A stretch of DNA of 64,000 bases from Pseudonocardia oroxyli (GTDB lineage Bacteria > Actinomycetota > Actinomycetes > Mycobacteriales > Pseudonocardiaceae), in the NCBI RefSeq assembly GCF_900102195.1, contig NZ_FNBE01000016.1:1-64000 (forward strand), given 5' to 3'. Positions 16,879 to 25,837 of the stretch are shown piece after piece (the stretch's first letter is position 1; each line of letters begins with the position of its first letter). Position numbers and translations under genes: made by a program. The notes beneath the pieces were generated by a model. That model was not told the DNA's origin. It worked only from the letters and a program-made list of their open reading frames with translations, and did no database searches.

Positions 16879-18053
16879 GGGGAGACCGTAAAGGGGTGGT
16901 GCTGCGCTCGGGACAGGGGGAGGACGATGATCCGGTCGTCGCCGTCTCGTGGGTCGCCCCGGCCGTCCCGGTTGCTGGTGGTGAACCAGATCGCGCGGCC
17001 GTCCGGGGTCGTCGCCACGGTGCGGATCCGGCCGTAGACGTCCTCGAAGAGGACCTGCGGCTCGCCCAGGCTGCCGTCGGCGTTGACGGGGTAGCGGAAG
17101 AGGCGCTCGCCGCGCAGGGCGCCGACGTAGAGCGAGCCGCCCGCGTAGGTCAGGCCGCTCCACGACGCGTTGCGCACGGGCTGCTGGGCCACCGGGTCCA
17201 GGAAGCCGTCCCGGCCCTCCTGCCCCTCGACCTCCGGCCAGCCGTAGTTGCCGCCGGGCTGCAGCAGGTTGATCTCGTCGAGGTTGTTCTGCCCGAACTC
17301 CGCCGCGTACAGCCGACCGCTCGGGTCCCAGGCCAGGCCCTGCGGGTTCCGGTGCCCGAGCGTGTACACCGGGGTGCCGAACGGGTTGCCGGGCGCGGGC
17401 GCGCCGTCCGCGGTGACCCGCAGGATCTTGCCGCCGAGGTCGTCCCGGTCCTGCGCGGGATCACCGCGGCCCGCCTCGCCCGCGGTGATGTAGAGGTAGC
17501 CGTCCGGGCCGAACGCGAGCCGCCCGCCGTCGTGGTTGCCGCCCTTGGTGATCCCGGTGACGACCTCCTGCTGGTTGCCGCGGGAGCCGTCGATGGTGCC
17601 GTCCGGGTCGGCCACGATCTTCACGACCCGGTTGTCGTCCGAGGTCGTGAACATGACGAACACCGTGCGGTCCGTCGCGTAGCCCGGGGACAGGGCGATG
17701 CCGAGCAGGCCGCCCTCCCCGGTGGGGGTGACGCCCTCGACCCGGCCCAGCTCGGTGACCCGCCCGTCCGGGTCGACGCGGGAGATCGTGGCCGGGATCC
17801 GCTGGGTGACCAGCGCCGACCCGTCCGGCAGGAACGCGATGCCCCACGGCACCTCCATCCCGGTCACCAGCTCCCGCGGCTCACCGGGGTTCAGCACGGT
17901 GCCGGGGGTGACCGGTGCGGAGGGCGCCGCCTCCGGGGTGGCGGTGGGCGGGGCGGGCGGCGGGGACGGGGGTTCGGCCGAGCAGCCGGCCGCGACCACC
18001 AGCACCAGGGCCGCGCCTGCGACGGATCGCGTCAGGGAGCGCACCCGCCCCAC
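16875..18053 (-). CDS. PQQ-dependent sugar dehydrogenase-like lipoprotein
   Basis: About 392 residues from GTG 18053 (GTG 18044 is also possible). The signal peptide ends in the lipobox VAAGC, so the protein is exported and lipid-anchored. A Pro-rich linker leads into a six-bladed propeller of the soluble glucose dehydrogenase family: VPWGIAFLPDGSALVTQR, KGGNHDGGRLAFGPDGYLY (catalytic His region) and LGHRNPQGLAWDP. These enzymes oxidise aldoses at C1. The operon partner is the ABM protein downstream. Confidence 0.88.
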   Translation of the reverse strand: MGRVRSLTRSVAGAALVLVVAAGCSAEPPSPPPAPPTATPEAAPSAPVTPGTVLNPGEPRELVTGMEVPWGIAFLPDGSALVTQRIPATISRVDPDGRVTELGRVEGVTPTGEGGLLGIALSPGYATDRTVFVMFTTSDDNRVVKIVADPDGTIDGSRGNQQEVVTGITKGGNHDGGRLAFGPDGYLYITAGEAGRGDPAQDRDDLGGKILRVTADGAPAPGNPFGTPVYTLGHRNPQGLAWDPSGRLYAAEFGQNNLDEINLLQPGGNYGWPEVEGQEGRDGFLDPVAQQPVRNASWSGLTYAGGSLYVGALRGERLFRYPVNADGSLGEPQVLFEDVYGRIRTVATTPDGRAIWFTTSNRDGRGDPRDGDDRIIVLPLSRAQHHPFTVSP

Positions 18054-18101
18054 GCTATCCCCGGGTGGGTGACGCGGCCGGACCCGACCCACCCGAAACG
18101 G

Positions 18102-18998
18102 TCAGATCGCCCGAACGAGGCCGACCTCGTCGCCGTGCCCCAGCACGGGGACGTGCCCGACGTCCCCGGTCTCGGCGCCCCACTGCGCCAGCACGTGCGC
18201 GACGACGGCGGGGACCGGCCGGGCCGACCCGTCCAGCACGGTCAGGGCGAACGCCCGCCCGTCCGGCAGCGCCGCGGCGAACACGCCCTCCGCGCCGTCC
18301 TTCGCCACCAGCCCGGGCACGGCCTGCAGGAACCGGGTGATCGGCCGCCCGGGGCCACCGACCCACTCCGGGTGGGCGCGGACGGCCGCCGCGACCCGAC
18401 CCTCCGGTGAGTCCGGGTCGGCGGTGGCCAGTGCGGCGAAGGCCCGCGCCAGCCCGCCGACGGTGCAGGAGAACAGCGGGGCGCCGCAGCCGTCGACGGC
18501 GGTGTGGGTGACGTCGTCCCCGGTCAGGGTCTCGACGTGGCGGCGGATCGCCTTCTGCAGCGGATGCCCGGGATCCCGGTAGCCCGCGGTGTCCCAGCCC
18601 GCGGCGACGCAGGTCGCGAGCATCGCGGCGTGCTTGCCGGAGCAGTTCTGGGCGAGGCGGGTGGCCTCCGCGCACGGGTCCGCCGGCGGGGCGTCGGGGG
18701 TGTTGTCCAGGTCGTCGGGGCCCAGCCCGGCGCCGGCGAGGATGCGCCGCGCACCCTCCTGGTGGAAGGGCAGCCCGGAGTGCGAGGCGGCGGCGAGCGC
18801 GAGCAGCTCGCCGTCGAGGTCGAGCCCGGCGCGCAGCATCGCCGCGGCCTGCACGGGCTTGAGCGAGGAGCGCGGCAGGAAGGTCGCGGCGGGGTTCCCG
18901 CGGGAGGCCCCGCCGAGCACGGCGAGGTGGCCCAGGTGGAGGGACTCGGGGAAGCCCGACCGGATCACGGTCGCAAGCGGCTCGGCACCGTTCAGCAT
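18102..18998 (-). CDS. L-asparaginase II-like protein
   Basis: This 298-residue protein matches the COG4448 asparaginase II group, unrelated to classical EcAI/II. Conserved blocks are LPRSSLKPVQA, NCSGKHAAMLA, HPLQKAIRRHVE, DGCGAPLFS and the GxxRPITRF-like VGGPGRPITRF. Members are assigned to asparagine hydrolysis or amino-acid turnover, with limited biochemical proof. It stands alone between a family I repeat, just upstream of its start, and the sugar dehydrogenase gene. Confidence 0.85.
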   Translation of the reverse strand: MLNGAEPLATVIRSGFPESLHLGHLAVLGGASRGNPAATFLPRSSLKPVQAAAMLRAGLDLDGELLALAAASHSGLPFHQEGARRILAGAGLGPDDLDNTPDAPPADPCAEATRLAQNCSGKHAAMLATCVAAGWDTAGYRDPGHPLQKAIRRHVETLTGDDVTHTAVDGCGAPLFSCTVGGLARAFAALATADPDSPEGRVAAAVRAHPEWVGGPGRPITRFLQAVPGLVAKDGAEGVFAAALPDGRAFALTVLDGSARPVPAVVAHVLAQWGAETGDVGHVPVLGHGDEVGLVRAI

Positions 18999-19017
18999 GC
19001 CCCGACCCTAAGGACGC

Positions 19018-19059
19018 CGTGAGTGGCGATGGTCGCCGGAGCGACCATCGCCACTCACG
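19018..19059. repeat. Family I inverted repeat, copy 3
   Basis: Arms at 19018-19036 and 19041-19059 are perfectly complementary over 19 bp (CGTGAGTGGCGATGGTCGC) with a CGGA loop. The TGA stop of the flavoprotein gene (19055-19057) lies in the right arm. It sits between that stop and the start of the asparaginase-like gene on the same strand, a position fitting a transcription terminator. Confidence 0.92.
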
Positions 19060-20278
19060 GGTGGGACAGGTGGGGCGGGTTCGGGCCGTAGGCGTTGCGC
19101 TTCGCGGAGCGCTTGCGGACCCCGGGGACCGCGAAGACCCACCGCAGGAACCGCGGCGGGGCGATGGTGCGGTCCCGGTCGCGGGCCCGCGCCACCCGCC
19201 GCTCCGTGCGCACCTGGGCGGCCTGCACCTCCCGGATCGCGGCCTCCCGGTCCTGCTGCACCGCGCTCAGGTCCGTCTCGTGCACCCCGCCCGCGCGCAG
19301 CGCCGGGACCAGCCGGTTCGCCGCGGCGACGGCGTCCTGCAGGGCCATCAGGATCCCGTTGCCGCCGACCGGGGAGATGACGTGCGCGGCGTCGCCGATC
19401 AGCAGCAGGCCGGGGCGGTACCAGCGCTCCACGCGGGCGATGTCCACCGACAGCAGCGTGGTCCGGTTCATGTCGGTGAGCAGGTCGGCGCGGTCGGCGA
19501 GCCAGGGGACGTGCTCGCGGAGGAACTCCTTGATCGGCTCGACGCCCGCCGCGCGCACCGCCGCGTAGCCGCCCTTGGGCAGCGAGTAGCCCACCTGCCA
19601 CTCGTCCGGCCCGCCCAGCAGCCCGACGTACCGGTCCGCGCCGAAGTACAGGTCGACGTCCGCCTCCGGGGGGTCGTCGGCGCGACGCGGCAGGGCGAAC
19701 CACAGGACGTCGGTCTGGGCACCCAGGGACGTCGCGGGCAGCCCGGCGAGGGTGCGGACCTTCGAGAACCGCCCGTCCGCGCCGACCACCAGGCTCGCCG
19801 GCAGCTCCTCGCCGCCGACCGCGCCGCCGACCGCGCCGCCGACCGCGCTGCCGACCTCGACGCCGGTGACGACCCCGTCGCGGACGACCAGGCCGGTCAC
19901 CCGCGCGCCGAGCCGCAGCTCGAACGTCGGCAGCTCGGCGGCCTTCGCGGCGAGGAACTCCAGGAACCGGGCCTGCGGCATGAGCGCGACGTACGGGAAC
20001 CGGCTGTCCAGCGCGCCGTAGTCGGTGGGGGTGAGCGTGCCCGCGGGGGTGTGGAAGCGGAAGTACCGGGCCGGGAAGTGGGGCAGCCGCAGCAGGTCGT
20101 CCGCCAGCCCGAGCTCGTCGAGGGTCTCCAGGGTCCACGGGTGCAGCGAGTCCCCGCGGAAGCGCCGGTCGAAGTCCCGGTGGCCTTCGAGCAGGGTCAC
20201 CGGGATCCCGGCGCGGGCGAGCAGGTAGGCCAGCAGCATCCCGCCGGGACCGCCACCGACCACGCGCACCGGATCCAT
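19055..20278 (-). CDS. FAD-dependent oxidoreductase / aromatic hydroxylase family
   Basis: This 407-residue flavoprotein belongs to the PHBH (UbiH/MhpA-like) fold. It has VVGGGPGGMLLAYLLARAG at the N-terminus, the second motif VVGADGRFSKVR, and the third motif LLIGDAAHVISPVGGNGI that binds the FAD pyrophosphate. Such enzymes hydroxylate aromatic or other hydrophobic substrates with NAD(P)H. A tandem DNA repeat encodes GSAVGGAVGGAVGGEE just before the second motif, in a surface loop. Its stop is inside a family I repeat. The substrate is unknown. Confidence 0.87.
   Translation of the reverse strand: MDPVRVVGGGPGGMLLAYLLARAGIPVTLLEGHRDFDRRFRGDSLHPWTLETLDELGLADDLLRLPHFPARYFRFHTPAGTLTPTDYGALDSRFPYVALMPQARFLEFLAAKAAELPTFELRLGARVTGLVVRDGVVTGVEVGSAVGGAVGGAVGGEELPASLVVGADGRFSKVRTLAGLPATSLGAQTDVLWFALPRRADDPPEADVDLYFGADRYVGLLGGPDEWQVGYSLPKGGYAAVRAAGVEPIKEFLREHVPWLADRADLLTDMNRTTLLSVDIARVERWYRPGLLLIGDAAHVISPVGGNGILMALQDAVAAANRLVPALRAGGVHETDLSAVQQDREAAIREVQAAQVRTERRVARARDRDRTIAPPRFLRWVFAVPGVRKRSAKRNAYGPNPPHLSHP
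19813..19851. repeat. 12-bp tandem repeat in flavoprotein gene
   Basis: About three units of a 12-bp sequence close to GCCGCCGACCGC lie in frame in the FAD oxidoreductase gene and encode repeated GGAV units. The length may vary between strains by slippage without shifting the frame. Confidence 0.6.
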
Positions 20279-20333
20279 GCCCCGACGATATCTCCACCAT
20301 CGAGATACCGCAGCTCGGCCGCGCCGCCAGCGG

Positions 20334-20954
20334 TCAGCGCACGACGACCGCGCGGTCGCGGATGCGCTCCCACTGGGCGTACGGGATGTCGGCCCAGGTG
20401 AAGACGTCCTCCAGGGTGTCGAAGGGGCGGGCCTCGCGGGTGCGCACGATCTGGTCGGCCAGGTCGGGGTCGATGGCGCACACCTGCGCGATGGTCCCGG
20501 CCGGGGCGCCGCCGAGGTCCACCAGCCCGCCGTCGTCGAACGGCGGGTCGAGGTCCGGACGGCCGATCTTCAGCTCGCGGGCCAGCGCCGGGTCCTCCGC
20601 CACGATCCGCCGCGCCTGCGCGCGCTTCTCCCGCGCGGCCAGCGCCTCGGCCATGGCGGGGTCGACGGGCGCCCGGGTCGCGGGCCACACCTGGCGCCGC
20701 ACCCACAGCAGGTGGCAGAACGCCACGACCATCAACCCGATGATCAACCCGCCGACGGTGTTGTCCGTGCGCGTCTCGGACGGTTCGACGGCGACCAGCA
20801 GCGCCACCACCGCGGCGGCGTAGAGCACCGGCCAGACGAACGCGAGCGGCCGCTTGAGCCGTACCGCGGCGTGCGCGAACGGGATGGGCGAGCCGATCCC
20901 GAGCGTCACGACGTCGAGCACCAGGTACCAGCCGCCCTCCCGCAACCACCTCAT
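20334..20954 (-). CDS. Membrane protein with helix-hairpin-helix-like C-terminus
   Basis: This 206-residue protein has two or three N-terminal membrane segments (LAFVWPVLYAAAVVALLVAV; VGGLIIGLMVVAFCHLLWV). The C-terminal domain of about 70 residues reads LGGAPAGTIAQVCAIDPDLADQIVRTREARPFDT, matching the ComEA-like helix-hairpin-helix arrangement seen in actinobacterial membrane proteins of unknown role. It is separated by about 55 bases from the flavoprotein gene on the same strand. Confidence 0.65.
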   Translation of the reverse strand: MRWLREGGWYLVLDVVTLGIGSPIPFAHAAVRLKRPLAFVWPVLYAAAVVALLVAVEPSETRTDNTVGGLIIGLMVVAFCHLLWVRRQVWPATRAPVDPAMAEALAAREKRAQARRIVAEDPALARELKIGRPDLDPPFDDGGLVDLGGAPAGTIAQVCAIDPDLADQIVRTREARPFDTLEDVFTWADIPYAQWERIRDRAVVVR

Positions 20955-21103
20955 GCCCGGACATCGAACGGGCCCGCCCCGGTGTCACAGGTGTCTGGAT
21001 TCCGCACACCTCCGGGTGAGTGGCGCGGGTCATCCTGTGGGCCGGAGCACACGGCTCAGTCCAGCGCAGTCCAGCGCACGTTCACAGATCTCGGAGGTCG
21101 ACG

Positions 21104-22273
21104 ATGACCAGACTCCGCTTCGGCACGTTCCTCGCCCCGTTCCACGCCCCCGGCCAGAACCCCACGCTCGCGCTGCAGCGCGACCTCGAGCTGGTCGAGC
21201 ACCTGGACAAGCTGGGCTACGACGAGGCCTGGATCGGCGAGCACCACTCCGCGGGCAGCGAGATCATCGCCTCGCCGGAGATCTTCATCGCCGCCGCCGC
21301 GGAGCGCACCCGGAACATCAAGCTGGGCACCGGCGTCACGTCCATCGCCTACCACAACCCGCTCTGGGTGGCGGACCGGATGGTGCTGCTCGACCACCTC
21401 ACCCGGGGCCGCACGATGCTCGGCTGCGGCCCGGGTTCGCTGCCCACCGACTCGTCCATGATCGGCCTGAACCCGACCGACACCCGCGAGCTGCTCGAGG
21501 TGAACCTCGACATCATCATGCGGTTGCTGCGCGGCGAGGTCGTCACCCAGACCACCCGCACCCACGAGCTGGTCGACGCCCGACTGCAGCTGCGGCCCTA
21601 CACCGACCCGTGTTTCGACGTCGCCGTCGCGGCCGTCGCGAGCCCCACCGGGCCGCGCATGGCCGGGCAGCACGGGGTCGGGCTGCTGTCGATCGGCGCC
21701 ACCCTGTCGGCGGACGGGTTCGACGCCCTGGCCCACCACTGGAACGTCGTCGAGGAGCGGGCCGCGCACTACGGCGGGCCGACGCCGGACCGGTCGAAGT
21801 GGCGCCTGGTCGGGCTCATGCACATCGCCGAGACCCGGGAGCAGGCCTACCAGGAGGTCGAGTACGGCATCGAGCACTGGTTCCAGTACTTCCAGAAGGT
21901 CGCGGCGTTCCCGCAGATGGCCGTCGACGGCTCGAACCTGCGCGAGATGATCGATTTCGTCAACGAGGCGGGAATCGGCGCCATCGGCACCGTCGAGGAC
22001 GCGAAGGCGCAGGTCCAGAAGCTGTGGGACCAGTCGGGCGGGTTCGGCGCGATGCTGTTGCTGGGCCACGAGTGGGCGAGCCCGGCGGCCACCCGCCGGT
22101 CTTACGAGCTGATCGCGCAGCACGTGTTCCCGGAGTTCCAGGACCAGGCCGCGGGCACCCTCGCCGCCAAGGACCGCGCGTCCTCCACGCGCGAGGCGCA
22201 CGCCCAGACCCAGCTCGACGCCGTCGACCACATGACGAAGCGCTACGAGAAGGAGCTCGCCGAGAAGGGCTGA
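21104..22273 (+). CDS. LLM-class flavin-dependent oxidoreductase (luciferase-like monooxygenase)
   Basis: This 389-residue TIM-barrel protein has the N-terminal LRFGTFLAPFHAPGQNP, the substrate/flavin block DEAWIGEHHSAGSEI and LGTGVTSIAYHNPLWVADRMVLLDHLTRGR, as in bacterial luciferase-like monooxygenases such as limonene- or alkanal-type enzymes. ATG 21104 has GGAGG 8-9 bases upstream. The next gene in the same direction encodes a GAF/AAA+/Fis regulator of the AcoR/MimR type, which often controls monooxygenase genes nearby. Confidence 0.9.
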   Translation: MTRLRFGTFLAPFHAPGQNPTLALQRDLELVEHLDKLGYDEAWIGEHHSAGSEIIASPEIFIAAAAERTRNIKLGTGVTSIAYHNPLWVADRMVLLDHLTRGRTMLGCGPGSLPTDSSMIGLNPTDTRELLEVNLDIIMRLLRGEVVTQTTRTHELVDARLQLRPYTDPCFDVAVAAVASPTGPRMAGQHGVGLLSIGATLSADGFDALAHHWNVVEERAAHYGGPTPDRSKWRLVGLMHIAETREQAYQEVEYGIEHWFQYFQKVAAFPQMAVDGSNLREMIDFVNEAGIGAIGTVEDAKAQVQKLWDQSGGFGAMLLLGHEWASPAATRRSYELIAQHVFPEFQDQAAGTLAAKDRASSTREAHAQTQLDAVDHMTKRYEKELAEKG

Positions 22274-22364
22274 CCTTCGGGGGAGTGGACGTGCGGGCCG
22301 TCCCCGTCCGATGATCGGGCCGGGGACGGCCACTGTCGGCGCGGTCTCGGCGGGGAAGGTGACC

Positions 22365-24053
22365 ATGACGGTGAGCACCTGGGAGCGGTTCCAGTCCGGG
22401 GACGAGCCCACCGACCTGCGGCCGGAGGTGCTCACCTCCTGGCGACGGTCGCGGCTGCACGGCGTGGATCCCGAGCACGTCGACGTGCCGTTCACCGACG
22501 CGGACCCGGACACCCGGCTGGCGCGGATCGCGGTGCCGATCCTGTCCCGGATGGCCGAGCTGCTCACCGGGGACGGCTCGTGCCTGGCCCTGTCCGACGA
22601 GCGCGGCGCCGTCCTCTGGCGCTGGGTGTCCGAGCCCGCGCTGCGGACCACACTCGACGACCTGTCCGTGGTCGAGGGGTTCTGCTTCGACGAGGAGTTC
22701 ATCGGCACCAACGGGCTCGGCACGGCGCTGGAGACCGGCCGGATCGCCCTGGTGCGCGGCTCGGAGCACTTCGTGCAGCGCTTCCACCACGTCACCTGCG
22801 TGGCGGCGCCGATCCGCCACCCGATCACCCGGCGCACGGTCGGCGCGGTCAACGTCACCTGCCGGGCCGAGCACACGAACCCGCTGCTCACCGTCGTCGT
22901 GGAGACCCTGGTCGAGGAGATCCACGCCGCGCTCTGGCAGTCCGCGAGCCGCCGGGAGCGCCTGCTGCTCGACGCGTTCCTGCACGCCCGCCGCCGCGGG
23001 ACCGGCCCGGTCGCGATCGTCGGCGAGGACGTGCTGATCACCGACGCCGCGGGCGCCGCCCTGGGGCTGGACCACCGCGACCTCTGGGCCGAGGTGCGCG
23101 ACCTGCCCGACCGCGGCGAGGTCTCGCTGGGCACGCTGCGCGCGGACGTCGAGGTGCTGCGGGACGGGTCGACGCCCACCGGGGCGCTGCTGACCGTCGT
23201 CGACCCGGCCGCCGGGCGCCCCCGGGCCGTGCCGTCCGGTGCGCCGTCCGGGTCGCGGTCCGGGGCGCGGTCCTCGGTGCGGTCCACGGCGCCGTCCACC
23301 CCGGCACCGGATCCGTGGCGGGTCGCCGCGCAGCGGGTGGCGCAGCTCGCGGACGCGGAGCCGGTGGCGGTGACCGGCGAGCCCGGCGTCGGGAAGCTGA
23401 CCCTGCTGCGCGACCGTTGGCCCGGCGCGACCGTCCTCGACGCCGCGACCCTGCCCGCAGACGGGTTGGGGGAGTGGGTCCGCGCCCTGCGGGCCGCGCC
23501 GCCCGGCCCGCTCGTGCTCTGCCACGTCGAGCTGCTCGACTTCCCGGCCGCGCGGGCGGTGGCGGCGGAGCTGGACCGGGCGCCGCGCCCGCACCTCGCG
23601 CTGACCGTGACCGGCGAGCCCGCCGAGGGCGCCGCGCTGCTGCTGGACCGGCTCGGCGCCGCGACGGTCGCGGTGCCGCCGCTGCGCCGCCGCCCGGACG
23701 CCGTGGCCGCGCTCGCCCAGGAGCTCCTCGACGCGGACGGGCTGACCCTCGCCGTCGAGGCCCTGGCCGGCCTGCGGCGCCACGCCTGGCCGGGCAACCT
23801 CCGCGAGCTGTTCCGGGTGGTGCGAGACGCCGGGCGGCGCGCCCGCGGCGGGGTCGTGCAGGTCGCCGACCTGCCCACGGACGTCGCGGCCGCCGCGGCC
23901 CGCCGGGCGCCGACCCCGCTGGAGCGCGCCGAGGCGGCGGTGATCGCCTGCGCGCTGGCCGACCACCGCGGCAACAAGTCCGCCGTGGCCAAGGAGCTCG
24001 GCATCTCCCGCACCGCCCTCTACGCGAAGCTGCGCGCGTACCGCCTCGGGTGA
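22365..24053 (+). CDS. AcoR/MimR-like GAF-AAA+-Fis regulator lacking GAFTGA
   Basis: This 562-residue protein has an N-terminal GAF-type sensor (EGFCFDEEFIGTNGLGTALETG is the AcoR hallmark), a reduced AAA+ domain with a P-loop GEPGVGKLT and the R-finger-side block LRRHAWPGNLRELF, and a C-terminal Fis HTH (GNKSAVAKELGISRTALYAKLR). The sigma54-contacting GAFTGA loop is absent, as expected because actinobacteria lack sigma54. ATG 22365 is preferred because GGGGAAGG precedes it. It probably activates a monooxygenase or catabolic operon. Confidence 0.88.
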   Translation: MTVSTWERFQSGDEPTDLRPEVLTSWRRSRLHGVDPEHVDVPFTDADPDTRLARIAVPILSRMAELLTGDGSCLALSDERGAVLWRWVSEPALRTTLDDLSVVEGFCFDEEFIGTNGLGTALETGRIALVRGSEHFVQRFHHVTCVAAPIRHPITRRTVGAVNVTCRAEHTNPLLTVVVETLVEEIHAALWQSASRRERLLLDAFLHARRRGTGPVAIVGEDVLITDAAGAALGLDHRDLWAEVRDLPDRGEVSLGTLRADVEVLRDGSTPTGALLTVVDPAAGRPRAVPSGAPSGSRSGARSSVRSTAPSTPAPDPWRVAAQRVAQLADAEPVAVTGEPGVGKLTLLRDRWPGATVLDAATLPADGLGEWVRALRAAPPGPLVLCHVELLDFPAARAVAAELDRAPRPHLALTVTGEPAEGAALLLDRLGAATVAVPPLRRRPDAVAALAQELLDADGLTLAVEALAGLRRHAWPGNLRELFRVVRDAGRRARGGVVQVADLPTDVAAAAARRAPTPLERAEAAVIACALADHRGNKSAVAKELGISRTALYAKLRAYRLG

Positions 24054-24134
24054 CGTCGCCGAGGTGTCGTCGAGGTGTCGTCGGGCCTCCTCGGGGTAGC
24101 CGAGACACTCCAGCCGACGAGAGGAGAGGACGAC

Positions 24135-25199
24135 ATGCACCTGGACCGGTTGCGCCCGGTGTGCGAGTCCGACGGGCCGTTCGCGACGGTCGTGCTCGAC
24201 ACCACGCACGACACCGAGGACGCCGACGACCAGGACCGCCTGCGGTGGCGCGCGCTGCGCGACCGGCTGGCCGACCAGGGGGCGCCGAACGACGTCCTGA
24301 CCAGACTCGACGACGCCGTCACCGACGCCCCCACCGCGGTCGGTCCGGCGGGCCGGGTGCTGGTCGCCGACCCGCAGCAGGTGCTGGTCGACCTCCGGAC
24401 CCGGGGGCGCCCGACCGCGGAGGCGGCCTCCTGGGGTGTGGTGGCCGACCTGTCTGCGGTGGTGGGGCAGTGGACCGAGGCGGTGCCGCTCGTCGTCGCG
24501 ACGGTCGACGAGGCGGGCGGCGAGGTCGGGGCGCCGGGCGAGGAGCCCGAGGCCGTCGGCGGGGATCGGCCGGTGCACAAGGTGCCCGCCGGCGGCCCCG
24601 CGCACCGGACGATGCAGGACCGGGTCGAGGAGGCGTGGCGGCGCAACGCCGTCGCGGTCGCCGACGCCGCCGCGACCCGGGTCGCGGAGACCGGCGCGCG
24701 GGCCCTCGTCGTGGCGGGCGACGGCCCGTCGCGTTCCCGGGTGCGGGATGCCCTGCCCGAGCGGGCCCGGGCGATCGCCGTCGACGTCGAGCGCGGGCAC
24801 GTCGACCTCGACGAGGTGGCCGATGCCGTGCGCGCCGCCGACCGCGCGGCCGCGCTGGACCGCTTCGCCCAGGCCGTGGGCCGCGACGAGGGATTCGCGG
24901 CGCGCGGTCTGGAGGAGGTCGTGGCGGCGTGTCGGGCGTCCGCCGTCGAGGTCCTGTTCCTCGCCCCCGAGGCCGTCGGGGAGCGTGCGGTGTGGGTCGG
25001 GGCCGAGCCCGGGGCCGTCGGCCTGACCGAGGCCGAGCTGGTCTCGCTGGGCAGCCGGACCGTCGGGCCGGTGCCCGCCGCGTCCGCGGTGCTGCGGGCG
25101 GCGGTCGCGGCGGGCGCGGACGTGCAGCTCTTCGACCGCGAGGACCCCACCCCCGACCTGCCCGAAGGGCTCGGCGCGATCCTCCGGTTCCCCGTGTAG
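24135..25199 (+). CDS. Rv2629-like (baeRF-type, eRF1-related) protein
   Basis: This 354-residue protein resembles mycobacterial Rv2629 and the baeRF group of eRF1-domain-1/Vms1-like proteins. Typical segments are FATVVLDTTHDTEDADDQ, VVGQWTEAVPLVVATVDEAGGEV, RTMQDRVEEAWRRNAVAVAD and LVVAGDGPSRSRVRDALP. The family is linked by homology to ribosome rescue or dormancy; function is not proven. ATG 24135 is preceded by GAGGAGAGG. Confidence 0.85.
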   Translation: MHLDRLRPVCESDGPFATVVLDTTHDTEDADDQDRLRWRALRDRLADQGAPNDVLTRLDDAVTDAPTAVGPAGRVLVADPQQVLVDLRTRGRPTAEAASWGVVADLSAVVGQWTEAVPLVVATVDEAGGEVGAPGEEPEAVGGDRPVHKVPAGGPAHRTMQDRVEEAWRRNAVAVADAAATRVAETGARALVVAGDGPSRSRVRDALPERARAIAVDVERGHVDLDEVADAVRAADRAAALDRFAQAVGRDEGFAARGLEEVVAACRASAVEVLFLAPEAVGERAVWVGAEPGAVGLTEAELVSLGSRTVGPVPAASAVLRAAVAAGADVQLFDREDPTPDLPEGLGAILRFPV

Positions 25200-25208
25200 G
25201 AACAGCCC

Positions 25209-25703
25209 TCAGAGGACGGCGACGCAGGCTTCGAGCACCTCGTCCACCCCGATCCGCAGGCCGTCCGGGTCGCCCTGCCGCACGAGCGCGCGGTGCGGCC
25301 CGGGCGGCCTGGTCGCGGGCGGTCCGCCGATGACGACCGACGGGCGGCCGTGGGTGGCGGCCAGGTCCGCGACGAGGGGCTCGCCGGTCACGACCAGCGC
25401 GGCGCCGGCGACGAGGGCCGCCAGCTCCGCGGCCGTCGTCCGCCCGGCGAGCACCTGGTCGGGGCGCAGCCCGGCCTCGGCGGCGACCGCGAGTGCCGTC
25501 GGCCGCTCGGCGGCCTGCCCGGTGAGCACCACCGTCCCCGCGGGATGCAACCGGCGGGCCAGCGCGGCGAACCGCTCGACCGGCCACCGGCGGCGGCCGG
25601 GATGGATCACCACCGCCCCGCCGGGACCGGGGTTCGCGGTGCGCGGGGCGGGGACGGCGCGCCCGGCGGACACCGGCGCAGGCGGCATGAGCAGCTTCGT
25701 CAT
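25209..25703 (-). CDS. Truncated GT9 glycosyltransferase (C-terminal domain only)
   Basis: At 164 residues this is about half the length of a GT9 (ADP-heptose heptosyltransferase-type) enzyme. GGAVVIHPGRRRWPVERFA to VVTGEPLVADLAATHGRPSVV corresponds block by block to the C-terminal half of the GT9 enzyme at 59278-60198 (VVVHPGAAYGAKRWPVERFA to VVSGDTGVAHLASAFGRPSVV). The N-terminal Rossmann domain is missing. The highly conserved SGDTGVAHLA became TGEPLVADLA, so activity is doubtful. It is probably a decayed or rearranged paralogue far from the main glycan cluster. Confidence 0.7.
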   Translation of the reverse strand: MTKLLMPPAPVSAGRAVPAPRTANPGPGGAVVIHPGRRRWPVERFAALARRLHPAGTVVLTGQAAERPTALAVAAEAGLRPDQVLAGRTTAAELAALVAGAALVVTGEPLVADLAATHGRPSVVIGGPPATRPPGPHRALVRQGDPDGLRIGVDEVLEACVAVL

Positions 25704-25837
25704 CGTCGCCCCCGCTCAGCGGTGATCCGTCGAAGGCGTCGTCGCCTCGGACTCGTTCATGCCGGAGCGTTACCCGCCGCCGGCCCGCGCATACCCGACA
25801 TCACCCCGGCGGGTGCCCGGTGCGCGAGACTGCGGGC

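Noticed and set aside
21016..21026. Fourth family I repeat
   Set aside because: Only a half-arm GTGAGTGGCG is present; no matching second arm follows.
21056..24013. 985-codon minus-strand open frame opposite the LLM and regulator genes
   Set aside because: It is the antisense shadow of two well-supported plus-strand genes in GC-rich DNA and matches no protein family.
22365..24053. Sigma54-dependent activator
   Set aside because: The domain layout resembles NtrC-type activators but the GAFTGA loop is absent, and sigma54 is not expected in actinobacteria.
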